Source of the DNA: UBA6107 sp034430175
GTDB lineage: Bacteria > Chloroflexota > Anaerolineae > Anaerolineales > Anaerolineaceae
Length of the DNA: 64,000 nucleotides
NCBI GenBank assembly: GCA_034430175.1
Contig: DAOUFI010000003.1
Span: 1-64,000 of the forward strand
Reading direction: 5' to 3'
Each line of letters starts with the position of its first letter. Positions within the stretch are counted from its first letter, which is position 1. The notes under the pieces are model-generated. The model was not told the origin of the DNA. It ran no database searches and saw nothing but the letters and a program-made list of their open reading frames with translations. The translations under genes were made by a program, and so were the position numbers. Shown one piece after another: positions 26,501-35,086 of this stretch.

Positions 26501-26690
26501 CATTGATAAAGAAGGATTCCTCACTGGTCAAGCCTATCTGGATTTGAAGAACGCAATCGAGGGGACCCCTATAGCCATTTTCCAGGGAGCTCCCAAACAA
26601 TCAAATAAAGCTCCTTCTGATCTCGTCGCCGGAGACCGCATCAACCTGCCCACACCGGCCATTGTTGTCAGCCGTTTCCCGAAACTTTGA
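23562..26690 (+). CDS. Serine hydroxymethyltransferase / aminomethyltransferase (GcvT) fusion
   Basis: This 1042-residue protein joins two folate enzymes of one-carbon metabolism. Residues 1-460 are a complete SHMT with PLP-binding Lys265 in TTHKTLCGPRGA and the LIPSEST substrate segment. Residues about 636-1042 are a full GcvT (T protein of glycine cleavage), with PVWYSSVVEEH, FDVAHMG, NVIDDTLVYRR and VSRTGYTGE. Between them, residues 490-580 (VALDIRGSKVNHFVNYVFS to DGYIAFD) look like a decayed copy of a GcvT folate-binding domain. The ATG at 23562 has a GGAGAG site. Serine formation and glycine cleavage share methylene-tetrahydrofolate, so channeling is plausible. gcvP and gcvH are not in the window. 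Confidence 0.94.
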   Translation: MDDFLFRGKLADIDPEVSGLIEHEAERQIRKLILIPSESTAPVAVRESLGSVFQNIYAEGYPDEEMRFMSEEDILDYPARLANYRRYADPRYYKGVEYADIVESLARRRCAEAFATDKYSADQIYVNVQPLSGAPANNAVYSALIEPGDTILGMNLLHGGHLSHGSSVNRSGKLFKVVHYNVDPQTEQIDYDQVEALAKEYNPKIIICGYSSYPWVPDFARFRAIADSVGAYLLADVSHIAGLIAGNAIPSPVGYAHVITFTTHKTLCGPRGACILTTDPSIAKKIDKAVFPGEQGGPHVHVFAALATTFKLAKTQQFKDLQKQIVKNCEALVKRLSERGLRIPFGGTNTHLANIDCKTIVGTDGTQLSGDIAARILDVAGLVLNRNTIPGDKTALYASGIRFGTPWMTQRGLKEKEMIEVADIMADVLLSTKPYKVETRQGAVTRAKVDFIVLQEARKRVQKLTAAAGCDIEIGSNGYPHFYSLEDKPAKSSEWVALDIRGSKVNHFVNYVFSADVESLAKGSSTTTILNTPLKEISGILTFVEPDLYRFSIKKEDFGLAATFLRDLSDGYIAFDEDMPRRIPGPTVIEESKTDVVTSASGNAVSMEKPYFIGQKSGQGTPLPAFTWNETENLKLFRTPLYEIHKDMGAKIIPFAGWEMPVWYSSVVEEHLACRQVAGLFDVAHMGVFQAEGPDASLFLDSVCGNDIGGLGIGESCYTHFLDPDSNVIDDTLVYRRGQDKYLVVVNASNDAKDWVWLNAVREGKVMVDAQRPWVKAFGRKVILRNLRDPKEGKDMRVDIALQGPKSRDILLAMGCDAATTKRIKALKRTELCEAVVGGFDLVVSRTGYTGEKMAFELFVHPDKAVELWKTILKIGEPMGAKACGLGARDSLRTEAGLPLYGHEMGGEMNFGVAEAGFGSYVKTYKPWFIGRDAFIAREAKREGVVVRFRFTEKGVRMAHNADPVVDMKGKVIGVVTSCAIDKEGFLTGQAYLDLKNAIEGTPIAIFQGAPKQSNKAPSDLVAGDRINLPTPAIVVSRFPKL

Positions 26691-26757
26691 TTGAGCCGAG
26701 CATTCATGATGAATAGAACGCGCAAGTAAAATCTTTCATTTAGGAGACTGGTGGAAT

Positions 26758-27981
26758 ATGCAAACCCCTTGGGACAATCGCTACGCTCAGCGTACGAAGC
26801 AGATGAAAAACTCTGCGATCCGTGAATTATTGAAATTGACGGAACAGCCCGATGTCATTTCATTTGCCGGAGGCTTACCTGCTCCTGACGTTTTCCCGGT
26901 GGAAGAGTTCAAACGTGCCTGTGAATATGTCCTCGATCATCATGGAGCGCAGGCACTGCAATACGGTTCTACAGACGGATATCTCCCCTTGCGCGAAATG
27001 ATTTCCCGTCACACGAACCGTATCGGTATCGGAGTCAATGCCAGTAATATCCTGATCACCTCTGGCTCGCAACAAGCACTCGATTTACTCGGTAGAATCT
27101 TCATCAATAGAGGTGACCGTATATTAGTCGAACAGCCCACCTACCTGGGTGCATTACAGGCATGGAATGCTTATGGTGCCGAATATGTCCCTGTGCCTTG
27201 CGACGACTATGGCATGAATACCGATGCTCTGGAAGAAGCCCTGCGCACGGGTCCAAAATTCATTTACGTTCTGCCAAATTTCCAGAACCCTACCGGTGTT
27301 ACCCTTTCGCTTGAACGCCGGCATAAACTGGTTGAACTTGCCGATCGCTATGGTGTACCCATCATCGAAGACGATCCGTATGGTCAACTTAGGTACGAAG
27401 GTGAAAACCTTCCAGCAGTCGAGTTGATCGATGCCAATATCCGCGAAAAGAACGGCCACTATACCGGCAACGTGATCTACCTGAGCACATTCTCCAAGAT
27501 ACTCGCTCCGGGTATCCGCCTTGCCTGGGTGATCGCTCCAACTGAGGTGATTAACAAACTCATCACAGCAAAACAAGGGGCTGATTTGCACACAGCCACT
27601 TTCAACCAGATCGTAGCCCACGAAGTGAGTCAACACGGTTTTCTTGATAAACACGTTACGCTTATTCAGGACACTTATCGTATTCGCCGTGATACCATGC
27701 TCGAATCTCTCGAAGAGAACATGCCTGATGGTGTCACCTGGACTCACCCGCAAGGTGGGTTGTTCCTTTGGGCTACCCTGCCCGGGAATCTGAATACCAC
27801 AGAGCTCCTGCCCGAAGCGATCAAGGAAAAAGTCGCGTTTGTCCCGGGTCCTTCCTTTTACGCAACCGGAGAAGGCCTAAACACAATGAGACTCAACTTC
27901 TCGTGTTGCAAACCTGAATTAATTAATGAAGGAATCGCCCGAATGGGAAAATTAATCAAGAAAAAATTGATGCAAGGTTAA
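26758..27981 (+). CDS. PLP-dependent aminotransferase, class I (LysN/2-aminoadipate type)
   Basis: The 407-residue enzyme is a fold type I aminotransferase close to the 2-aminoadipate/MocR catalytic group, without the GntR DNA-binding domain. The PLP lysine is in STFSKILAPGIRLAW. FQNPTGVTLS, IIEDDPYGQLRYEG and the N-terminal FAGGLPAPDVFP are typical signatures. Amino acid specificity (2-aminoadipate, branched-chain, kynurenine and others) cannot be fixed from sequence. It starts 67 bases after the glyA-gcvT fusion with no terminator between them, so the two are likely co-transcribed. It ends at a strong terminator. Confidence 0.9.
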   Translation: MQTPWDNRYAQRTKQMKNSAIRELLKLTEQPDVISFAGGLPAPDVFPVEEFKRACEYVLDHHGAQALQYGSTDGYLPLREMISRHTNRIGIGVNASNILITSGSQQALDLLGRIFINRGDRILVEQPTYLGALQAWNAYGAEYVPVPCDDYGMNTDALEEALRTGPKFIYVLPNFQNPTGVTLSLERRHKLVELADRYGVPIIEDDPYGQLRYEGENLPAVELIDANIREKNGHYTGNVIYLSTFSKILAPGIRLAWVIAPTEVINKLITAKQGADLHTATFNQIVAHEVSQHGFLDKHVTLIQDTYRIRRDTMLESLEENMPDGVTWTHPQGGLFLWATLPGNLNTTELLPEAIKEKVAFVPGPSFYATGEGLNTMRLNFSCCKPELINEGIARMGKLIKKKLMQG

Positions 27982-27986
27982 CCACT

Positions 27987-28023
27987 AAACAAGAACCCGA
28001 CGATCTTCGTCGGGTTCTTGTTT
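27987..28023. terminator. Bidirectional terminator
   Basis: A perfect 17-bp stem (27987-28003 with 28007-28023) has a TCT loop, with A-rich and T-rich ends. It separates the converging aminotransferase and nucleoside kinase genes. Confidence 0.92.
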
Positions 28024-28025
28024 AA

Positions 28026-29759
28026 TTATTGATTTCTTGATTTCCACAATTTAAACTCCGCGAGGATGGATCCTCCGACAAATTCTCGCAGGATCGAATT
28101 ATCAGGGATCAAGTCACTGGTGATCGGCAGGAACCATTCTAGCATGGCCAGCAAACGTTTGGCTTCGACGTATTCCATCGATCCATAAGGCACTTGCCTC
28201 AATAATGGTTCGACTAACGGCCGCAATGCTGAAAGCTCATAAACCAGAGCCGAATTGAACAACTTGTCGCCGTTTTCCTGGTAGGGGAAGATGTAATCCT
28301 TTTCTCCACGGGTAACCGAATCCCAGCGTTGAATGGTCTGTTGGGCGGAGTAGCCTCGTTCCCGTGCATCCCTGACAATACGGCGAATCAAACGGGTATC
28401 GGTCGTGGATATGCGGTTGTACCGATCAAGGTTTAATTGTGTGAGGCAGGATGCGTAGATCTTGAAAGTTGATGATGCCGGAATTTCCGGGAGTAATTGA
28501 GGATTCAGTCCGTGGATACCTTCGAGGATCAGTAGGTGGTCCTGACTGAGCTTGACCACTTCCCCTTTTTCTTGCCGCCCTTCTTTGAAATTGTAATGAG
28601 GCAACTGAACCTCTTCACCGGCGATCAAATGCTTCAGATCGACTGAAAGTTTATGCGTGTCCATGGCTCCCAGAGATTCAAAGTTGTATTGGCCATTTTC
28701 GTCTTTTGGAGTCTTTTCGCGGTCTACAAAATAATTGTCCATTTCCAGCGGATATGGCGAAAAACCCTGTGCCAGCAACTGGATCGCCAGACGTTTTGAA
28801 AAAGTCGTCTTCCCTGACGACGAAGGTCCTGCGATCAGGATAATTCGTGCTTCCTCGGAACGATCAGCAATATGTTGAGCAATATCCGCGATCTGTAGTT
28901 CATGCAAGGCTTCAGAGATTAAAATCACTTCACGCAGGTTCCCGGAAGAATTCGCGTCGTTCAAAGATCCCACAGACTCAATGCCAAGTCGTTCTAACCA
29001 ATTGCCATACTGTCTGAATGTACTGAGTAATTTTGGATAGCTCGTTCTAGTTAAAATTTGCTTAGGAGAGTTACGCCGGGGGTAGCTGAGGATAAACCCA
29101 TCTCCGGCCACATCCAGCGCGAACCACTTGATAAAGCTGGTCGATGGAACCATGTATCCATGGTGATAGTCCTGATGGTTGCCAAGCTGATACAGCACCA
29201 GATAATCTTTCTGGCGATATTTCAGAAGCTGAACTTTATCCTTTAAGCCTTTTCCCTCAAAATAGGCGATTGCATCCTTTATGGGGACAACCCGTTTCTT
29301 GATCTTGAGGTTGAGGTCAACTAACTCTTGCATGCGCTTTTGTAGCGCTTTTAACTCTTTCGGCGATAAAGGGGCTCGATCTGTGACTTCGCAATAATAT
29401 CCCCCTGCTGAGACAGAATGATCCAGTTTCATCGAGTTATTCGGGAATATCTCTTCAAACGCGGCTTCCAGAAGAAACGTCGCAGATCGCCGATAGATGC
29501 GAGCACCGTCGTCATCAGCCATAGTCACCGGCCTGATCCTTGCGTCCATATCGATTTGGTAGGTTAATTCCCTCAATTCGCCATTAACGATGGCTCCCAT
29601 TATCGGAGGATTATCCCATTCCGGCAGCATGCTAAGCAAATCCATTAATTTTCCACCGCGAGGCCCAGTATATACCCGCCCATCCGGTAAGACCAATTCA
29701 ATCGTCTTTCTCGGGGAGTTAATTAATGTCATTTTTTCATCTTCATCATTTGTCAACAT
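28026..29759 (-). CDS. Uridine kinase-like nucleoside kinase with TGS and ThrRS-like domains
   Basis: The protein of 577 residues has three parts. A TGS domain (about 15-80) reads IELVLPDGRVYTGPRGG. A threonyl-tRNA-synthetase second-additional-like domain (about 85-250) contains LDHSVSAGGYYCEV. A P-loop kinase of the uridine kinase/phosphoribulokinase family (about 305-500) has Walker A GPSSSGKTTFSKRL, then EMDNYFVDREKTPKDENG and LILEGIHGLNP. Such proteins occur in several anaerobic lineages and are usually annotated as nucleoside or uridine kinase; the role of the tRNA-synthetase-like half is unclear. The ATG at 29759 has a GAGGG site; a second ATG nine codons in is weaker. Confidence 0.88.
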   Translation of the reverse strand: MLTNDEDEKMTLINSPRKTIELVLPDGRVYTGPRGGKLMDLLSMLPEWDNPPIMGAIVNGELRELTYQIDMDARIRPVTMADDDGARIYRRSATFLLEAAFEEIFPNNSMKLDHSVSAGGYYCEVTDRAPLSPKELKALQKRMQELVDLNLKIKKRVVPIKDAIAYFEGKGLKDKVQLLKYRQKDYLVLYQLGNHQDYHHGYMVPSTSFIKWFALDVAGDGFILSYPRRNSPKQILTRTSYPKLLSTFRQYGNWLERLGIESVGSLNDANSSGNLREVILISEALHELQIADIAQHIADRSEEARIILIAGPSSSGKTTFSKRLAIQLLAQGFSPYPLEMDNYFVDREKTPKDENGQYNFESLGAMDTHKLSVDLKHLIAGEEVQLPHYNFKEGRQEKGEVVKLSQDHLLILEGIHGLNPQLLPEIPASSTFKIYASCLTQLNLDRYNRISTTDTRLIRRIVRDARERGYSAQQTIQRWDSVTRGEKDYIFPYQENGDKLFNSALVYELSALRPLVEPLLRQVPYGSMEYVEAKRLLAMLEWFLPITSDLIPDNSILREFVGGSILAEFKLWKSRNQ

Positions 29760-29777
29760 GGCACCCTCAAGAACTTT

Positions 29778-29783
29778 AGTATA
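29778..29783 (-). promoter_or_regulatory. -10 element of the nucleoside kinase gene
   Basis: A minus-strand TATACT lies 18 bases before the ATG, downstream of the GH57 terminator, so the gene appears to have its own promoter. The -35 region is poor. Confidence 0.35.
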
Positions 29784-29806
29784 TCGTAATTATTTGGGTT
29801 AAGAAA

Positions 29807-29841
29807 GAACAGTCCTGCTCTTAGGAGACGCAGGACTGTTC
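29807..29841 (-). terminator. Terminator of the GH57 gene
   Basis: A perfect 12-bp stem (29807-29818 with 29830-29841) with an 11-base loop lies 18 bases past the GH57 stop codon. On the minus strand it is followed by a T-rich tract. Confidence 0.8.
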
Positions 29842-29858
29842 ATAAAACCCTCCGACTG

Positions 29859-32800
29859 TTATGGCGCAATCGTCAACAGTTGGAGATTTGGGAAATCATC
29901 AGGACCTAAAGATCCAACATCCAGTGTACTTGGGGTGAAGCTTGATAGCATCTGTTCCTGCGAGATACTTGCATCATTCCAGACCATGTCCATAATCCTG
30001 GTCTGATTGGTCACGCCATCCGCTCCGCCGCCAATTTTCCATTGCGCAGCTTCAGCTTGAACGTCGCGTACACGCCAGACACCCGGTGATGGATAACCAT
30101 CTTGCGACATCACAATGGCCAAATATCCCCATGTGGATGGGTCACCTTCACCAAAAACGTCGCGAGGGACTCGAAGGGTGACAGTAGATTTGGATGTGTC
30201 TACAATAATCTTAAAATCTGCACCGTTGATTGCTTTTGGTTCAAGAGTAGACGGATCCGGAGAGTAAATTCCCGGAGTCCACCCTTCTGCCCAAACTACG
30301 TAATCCCAGCCATTGCCATTTGCCAAGGCTGCGTTACGGCCGGGAAGCAACAAGCGTGATCCAGTGCCAGTCCCGGGGTCCTTATCGACGTATACATCAA
30401 GTGTCTGAAGTGACAGATTATTCCCGGAATTCCATGAATTTGGGACTTCTCCCGCAAATTTGAATGTGAATGAGATATCGCTTTCACCAACGCCTACAGT
30501 GAACTCCGTTATGTCAAACACACCGGGAGTAAAGACTGTGTCGGTTGGGTATGTATACGATCCAGGACCGTGATCATCTCCGGTGGGATCGACCACATCC
30601 AGGATTGTGGTTATATTTCCCAAATCTGGAAGGATGATCTGCCCGGGACCACCATTAGGAAGAGCTTGCATATCGCGTAAGCCCGAACTGACCACCGCAG
30701 CTAATTTCATCACATCACCCGCTTGAAGATCACCAAAAACACTTAACGGCACGGCTACCTCGAGAATTGTACCCTTGATCGCTGAAGTGATTTCCGCCGT
30801 CCCCTTGATCCATGTCGTAGAGGTGGCAGTATAAAGCTGACCTTTATTGGCTTCCAGATTAATTTCAATCAGGTGAGATGCGTTAAACCCTAAAAGGAAT
30901 GGATCTTCAGAATCGACAGATCTTAATGTAGCTCCATTCGATTTCTCCGCCTTTGGACCTAACACGTAGATGCCAACCGCACCATCTGCGATACTAGACC
31001 AGTCAGATTTTGCATTCATACGTATGTACAGATTCTTCGAGTCAACGCCGTAATAAAAGCCGCTGGCTACGTCATCCGATTTTGCCTGTGCGCCTCCCAC
31101 AAACGGATAGTACGCCGCGTTATCCCATTCCCCTTCTCCAGCGCTGCCATCGATTGCAGGCGTGAATGATCCACTGAATTCCTGGTTGGCAGCCACAACC
31201 GCCTTCGCGATAATAGGTACTTTGAGGAAAGTCGGTACTGGCTGCTCCAGTGTCTCATAAACTTTGGCTAAGAGCGAGCGAAATCCTTCATCAAAGTAGG
31301 CGTCATTCCCAGAATCCTGGTCAGTTCCGTACCACCAGAACCAATCGGAGCCCTCTGCGAAATACATGTATTGAAATGCCTGCTTTAATGCTTCTTCTGA
31401 AGGGGGTGTGACTTTTCCCGACTCATATTGTGCCAGGAATTTTCGGGTTTTCCCAAGATAATTCCAGGCGGTCGTTTCCTCTGATTCTCCGATCCAGGTA
31501 TCGTAGTTTTGACTGAACCAGGCTCCTGAGAAAAGCATCGGTAACGATTCTTGTTCAGGAAATATCGCCAGATATTCTGAAGGAGTTACTGTCTTGATCG
31601 ATTTACTTTCAGAAAGCTCCTGATACAATGCGTTCAAGAAATCCTTGCCATCGTTCGGATAGTATTCCCAGGCATTTTCACCGTCTAAAATAATACTTAC
31701 CAGGTGTGGACCTGTGGCTCCTTCCTTTTTGAGTTCAGCCCGGATGTTCTCGAGGCGCTTGATCACATCGGCTGCAGCTTCTTTTCCAGGAGTCTGTGAA
31801 TAGGTAAAACCCAGTTTATCTGAAATGATCGAATCCCGGAAAACCATCATCACCTTGCCGCCCTTTACGGGACCATCCGGTCGACCTTCCACGAAGTATG
31901 GTCGGTAAAGTTGATCGGCTTGCAGAACAGTATCATTAGCATCACGTGTGAACGAACCAATTCCCAGTGAAGCAGCTAACTCCTGCTCCCCTGATGCCAT
32001 CCAGGAATATCCGGTATTACTGACCAACGGGACAATATCCTGAGATACAGCTCCTTCAGCAGGCCACAGTCCTTTGGGTGCAACTCCGAAGGTCTGCTTG
32101 TAGATCTCGACACTTTGATTCAGTTGCGCGATTGCGTCTTGAACATAAGCAAATTGAGTAGGAAGTTCTGCATCGGGGTTACCTACCGCCGCTTCATTGG
32201 AGTTGTAGATCAAGGGCAAGATCGGGTGTGCCAAAGGAGTGGTGATCACCTCAATCTGGCCGGCTTCAAGCAACTGTTTATGAATGGGAAGCACTTCTGC
32301 CATGATTCTTTTAACTTCAGTAAAAAGGATTTCTTTGTCGGATTCATCAAACCCGTGATCCTTCTCGATCAATGTTTTCAAAGGCTCTTTCGCCCATTCA
32401 TCCGGATCGATCCAGGCGAGGTTAAACCATATTTGAAGATCCCGAAAATCCTGTTCAGTGAAGGTTTCTACTGCTTTTGCGATTGCTTCATCGGTTGTAC
32501 CGCCACGAAGGTCAAGTAAACGTTTGTAACCAGGATGAGAACGTATCATATTATCCCAGTTGGCATCGAAAAACCGTGTCAAGAGAAAAGTTTTTTGCTC
32601 ATCGGTTAATTGAGAAGCCGGAACTTCCGAAAGCACCCAATACTCATCTTTCGCACCATTGTTTACATAATCATTAAGTTGATCGATGAGAACAGGAGTG
32701 AGGTTGAATGTAACATGTACATTTGGATACTTGGCAACTGTCGCTGCCATGTCATAATAATCCTTTGTGGCATGTACTCTTACCCAGGGACGTGTATAGT

Positions 32801-32984
32801 ACCCATCTGCATCTTTGTAATACTGTGGTTGGTGCTGATGCCAGATCAGATTTACATAGAGGACATCCTCTGAACCGGTTGGCGCCGAAAAAACGGCCGT
32901 TGAGGTTAAAGCCTGTGAACATGCTCCCAACAAAAAAGTGGCCAGTACAAATACGGTAAACAGGCGATACTTAGGATTTTTCAC
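29859..32984 (-). CDS. Secreted GH57 alpha-glucan hydrolase lipoprotein (amylopullulanase-like)
   Basis: The 1041-residue lipoprotein has a signal peptide with lipobox LLGAC (Cys22). The GH57 catalytic domain (about 40-560) opens with the diagnostic LIWHQHQPQYY (His49, His51) and has GLWPAEGAVSQD and LDGENAWEYYPNDG. Residues about 590-790 form a beta-sandwich carbohydrate-binding-like domain (AIDGSAGEGEWDNA), and about 800-1020 resemble the C-terminal module of glucodextranases. It would degrade alpha-glucans such as pullulan or starch on the cell surface and supply the MalE transporter encoded upstream. The start is a GTG with an AAGGAGG site. A hairpin separates it from the permease genes. 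Confidence 0.92.
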   Translation of the reverse strand: MKNPKYRLFTVFVLATFLLGACSQALTSTAVFSAPTGSEDVLYVNLIWHQHQPQYYKDADGYYTRPWVRVHATKDYYDMAATVAKYPNVHVTFNLTPVLIDQLNDYVNNGAKDEYWVLSEVPASQLTDEQKTFLLTRFFDANWDNMIRSHPGYKRLLDLRGGTTDEAIAKAVETFTEQDFRDLQIWFNLAWIDPDEWAKEPLKTLIEKDHGFDESDKEILFTEVKRIMAEVLPIHKQLLEAGQIEVITTPLAHPILPLIYNSNEAAVGNPDAELPTQFAYVQDAIAQLNQSVEIYKQTFGVAPKGLWPAEGAVSQDIVPLVSNTGYSWMASGEQELAASLGIGSFTRDANDTVLQADQLYRPYFVEGRPDGPVKGGKVMMVFRDSIISDKLGFTYSQTPGKEAAADVIKRLENIRAELKKEGATGPHLVSIILDGENAWEYYPNDGKDFLNALYQELSESKSIKTVTPSEYLAIFPEQESLPMLFSGAWFSQNYDTWIGESEETTAWNYLGKTRKFLAQYESGKVTPPSEEALKQAFQYMYFAEGSDWFWWYGTDQDSGNDAYFDEGFRSLLAKVYETLEQPVPTFLKVPIIAKAVVAANQEFSGSFTPAIDGSAGEGEWDNAAYYPFVGGAQAKSDDVASGFYYGVDSKNLYIRMNAKSDWSSIADGAVGIYVLGPKAEKSNGATLRSVDSEDPFLLGFNASHLIEINLEANKGQLYTATSTTWIKGTAEITSAIKGTILEVAVPLSVFGDLQAGDVMKLAAVVSSGLRDMQALPNGGPGQIILPDLGNITTILDVVDPTGDDHGPGSYTYPTDTVFTPGVFDITEFTVGVGESDISFTFKFAGEVPNSWNSGNNLSLQTLDVYVDKDPGTGTGSRLLLPGRNAALANGNGWDYVVWAEGWTPGIYSPDPSTLEPKAINGADFKIIVDTSKSTVTLRVPRDVFGEGDPSTWGYLAIVMSQDGYPSPGVWRVRDVQAEAAQWKIGGGADGVTNQTRIMDMVWNDASISQEQMLSSFTPSTLDVGSLGPDDFPNLQLLTIAP

Positions 32985-33004
32985 CTTCTTGCCTCCTTTT
33001 TGGA

Positions 33005-33040
33005 AAAGAACCCCGATCGCATTCGTTCACGGGGTTCTTT
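33005..33040 (-). terminator. Hairpin between ABC permease genes and the GH57 gene
   Basis: A perfect 11-bp stem (33005-33015 with 33030-33040) ends in TTCTTTT on the minus strand. It lies only 20 bases before the GH57 start, so GH57 mRNA probably arises by partial read-through. Confidence 0.8.
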
Positions 33041-33073
33041 GTCAGTTGAAAGGTTTCTATGAAACGGTCAAGG

Positions 33074-33976
33074 CTATCCTTTGACACTTCCCATGGTCAG
33101 ACCGCTAATCAACCACTTGGAAGAATACAGGAAGAGGATCACTACCGGGATCATCACCAGTATGGAAGCCGCGGCGAATAATCCCCACTGAGTTTGGAAT
33201 TGACCTTGAAGCCTTTGAATACCCAGAGTCCACGTTAGCAGACCTTCCTTGCTGCCGATCATAATACGGGCCATCAGATAATCATTCCAGGCTGTTGTGA
33301 AGTTGAAAAGAAAGACGATCGCCAAAGCAGGTGTTGATAACGGAAGCAAGATATACCTGAATGATTGCATCTGCGTGGCGCCATCGATCCTGCCCGCTTC
33401 CTCAAGGTCAATGGGGATGGTATCGTAATATCCTTTCAATATCCAGACACTGAATGGAACCGCTGAAACACAATAGGCAATCACCAGGCCCTTATACGAT
33501 TGATACAACCCCAATTTAATGGCCAGAATATAGATAGGGATCATCAACATGGATGCAGGGATCATCTGGGTGGCCAGCAGGAATACCAGACCGACCGTGC
33601 GTCCGGGAAACTTCCAGCGAGAGAAAGCATACGCGGATGTTGCAGCCAGGATCACACCGATGATAGCCGTTGCGATCGTGATCGCAAGGCTATTCCATAT
33701 CCATGTAAGGAATGGCTTTTCGAAAAGGACCACCCGGTACGATTCCCAGGTTGCATCCGGCGGTATGATCGACATATCTGTCGATAGCAATCGGTTCCCA
33801 GGACGTAGAGACACACTGAAAACTCGCAGCACAGGGTAGATTGCGATGAAACAGCAGACGATTAGAGTCAGATGGATCAGGATTCTTTTAAACGGAGAAT
33901 CCCCGCGCCCACCATAGAAAAACGAGCGTTTTCTGCGTTTTGGTTCTTTTTCGATCATTACGCTATTGGTGCTCAT
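33074..33976 (-). CDS. Maltose-type ABC transporter permease (MalG-like)
   Basis: The 300-residue inner-membrane permease has six predicted spans and the conserved EAA loop EEAGRIDGATQMQSFRYILLP, which docks with the ATPase. LATQMIPASMLMIPIYILA is typical of MalG/MsmG proteins. Its start overlaps the end of the MalF-like gene by four bases. With the upstream MalF-like and MalE-like genes it forms a sugar uptake system, probably for maltodextrins judging by the adjacent GH57 gene. No ATP-binding subunit is encoded in the cluster or elsewhere in the window. Confidence 0.93.
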   Translation of the reverse strand: MSTNSVMIEKEPKRRKRSFFYGGRGDSPFKRILIHLTLIVCCFIAIYPVLRVFSVSLRPGNRLLSTDMSIIPPDATWESYRVVLFEKPFLTWIWNSLAITIATAIIGVILAATSAYAFSRWKFPGRTVGLVFLLATQMIPASMLMIPIYILAIKLGLYQSYKGLVIAYCVSAVPFSVWILKGYYDTIPIDLEEAGRIDGATQMQSFRYILLPLSTPALAIVFLFNFTTAWNDYLMARIMIGSKEGLLTWTLGIQRLQGQFQTQWGLFAAASILVMIPVVILFLYSSKWLISGLTMGSVKG

Positions 33977-34980
33977 GATTCGTATACTCCTTTCAGACTG
34001 CCGGTGTATTTTAGATAGAAAATGGCATAGATCAAAAGCAGGCCAAAGATAATAAACGCAAAGGCGGCAGAGAAACCGTAACGGCTATATTGGAACGCAG
34101 CTCTGAACAAGCCTGTGACCAGAATATCGGAGGATTCCAATTCATTCTGATTGATGAAGAAAGGAACATTGAAATTGTTAAATGTCCAGAAAGTTCCCAG
34201 TAGAATGGCGGGGGTCATCACAGGTTTTAACAAAGGCAGAGTGATACTGTTGAATTTTTGCCAATTTGTGGCGCCATCCATATCTGCTGCTTCATAATAT
34301 TCACCCGAGATACTTTGGAGCCCTCCCAATAAAATCACCATCATAAACGGGATTCCCAACCAGATATTCGTCATACACATGGCAATAAAATTGGGAATTG
34401 GGCTGGACAACCATTGGACTGGTTGCAATCCCACAGTTTTTAGCAATATGTTGAAATAACCATATTCGAAGTTGAACTCGCCTCTCCACGCAAGAACTGC
34501 GATAACCTGCGGTACAGCCCACGGCAGGATTAACAATGTACGATAAATACCTTTCCCCTTCATTGGACGGTTTAGCAGTAGAGCAAGACCTAAGCCTCCC
34601 GCGACATGGAAAAACACGTTGACAAAAGTCCATAGCACGGTTTGTCCAAGCAACGGGAAGAACATTTTTTGTTTAAGGACTGGTTCGGTAAAAACCCGTA
34701 CGTAGTTTTTAAACCAGATGAAAGAAGGATCTTTGAATGTCTTCAATGACATATTCGTCAATGAAAGACGGAACTCCCAAATTAATGGATAAACAACAAG
34801 AGCGACAAGGCCTACAACAGCAGGCGCTACCAACATGAAAGGAAGCGCATATTTGTACTTGAGAAGTTTCATCAAAACTAAATATAAAACTACCTCTAAA
34901 ACGATCGTTCCAAGCAGGATATAAATTACTGTAATACCTACTTCGCCGAGGCTATTCAATATCACTTCCCATGTGATCAT
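33973..34980 (-). CDS. Maltose-type ABC transporter permease (MalF-like)
   Basis: The protein of 335 residues has an extra pair of N-terminal spans (as in MalF) followed by a six-span permease domain. The EAA loop reads EAADMDGATNWQKFNSITLPLLKP, and RTLLILPWAVPQVIAVLAW is a typical MalF segment. The ATG at 34980 is selected for the GGAGG site seven bases upstream; an in-frame start ten codons earlier lacks one. It partners the MalG-like permease downstream. It is separated from the binding-protein gene by a strong hairpin, which would lower permease expression relative to the binding protein. Confidence 0.93.
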   Translation of the reverse strand: MITWEVILNSLGEVGITVIYILLGTIVLEVVLYLVLMKLLKYKYALPFMLVAPAVVGLVALVVYPLIWEFRLSLTNMSLKTFKDPSFIWFKNYVRVFTEPVLKQKMFFPLLGQTVLWTFVNVFFHVAGGLGLALLLNRPMKGKGIYRTLLILPWAVPQVIAVLAWRGEFNFEYGYFNILLKTVGLQPVQWLSSPIPNFIAMCMTNIWLGIPFMMVILLGGLQSISGEYYEAADMDGATNWQKFNSITLPLLKPVMTPAILLGTFWTFNNFNVPFFINQNELESSDILVTGLFRAAFQYSRYGFSAAFAFIIFGLLLIYAIFYLKYTGSLKGVYES

Positions 34981-35008
34981 GAGCTTCCTCCAGGTGAACC
35001 TGTTTAAC

Positions 35009-35042
35009 AATAGGCCGGGCCGTCTTACATGCCCGGCCTATT
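35009..35042 (-). terminator. Intercistronic hairpin between MalE-like and MalF-like genes
   Basis: A GC-rich perfect 12-bp stem (35009-35020 with 35031-35042) with a 10-base loop is followed on the minus strand by TTGTTAAAC. A hairpin of this type could end part of the transcripts or protect the upstream malE message. Confidence 0.7.
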
Positions 35043-35086
35043 TACGATCAGGGGAAAATCGATACCCCTTAAAGCTTACTTACAAA

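Noticed and set aside
27154..27753. 199-codon open frame on the minus strand inside the aminotransferase gene
   Set aside because: It is antisense to a complete PLP enzyme with all its motifs; no ribosome site.
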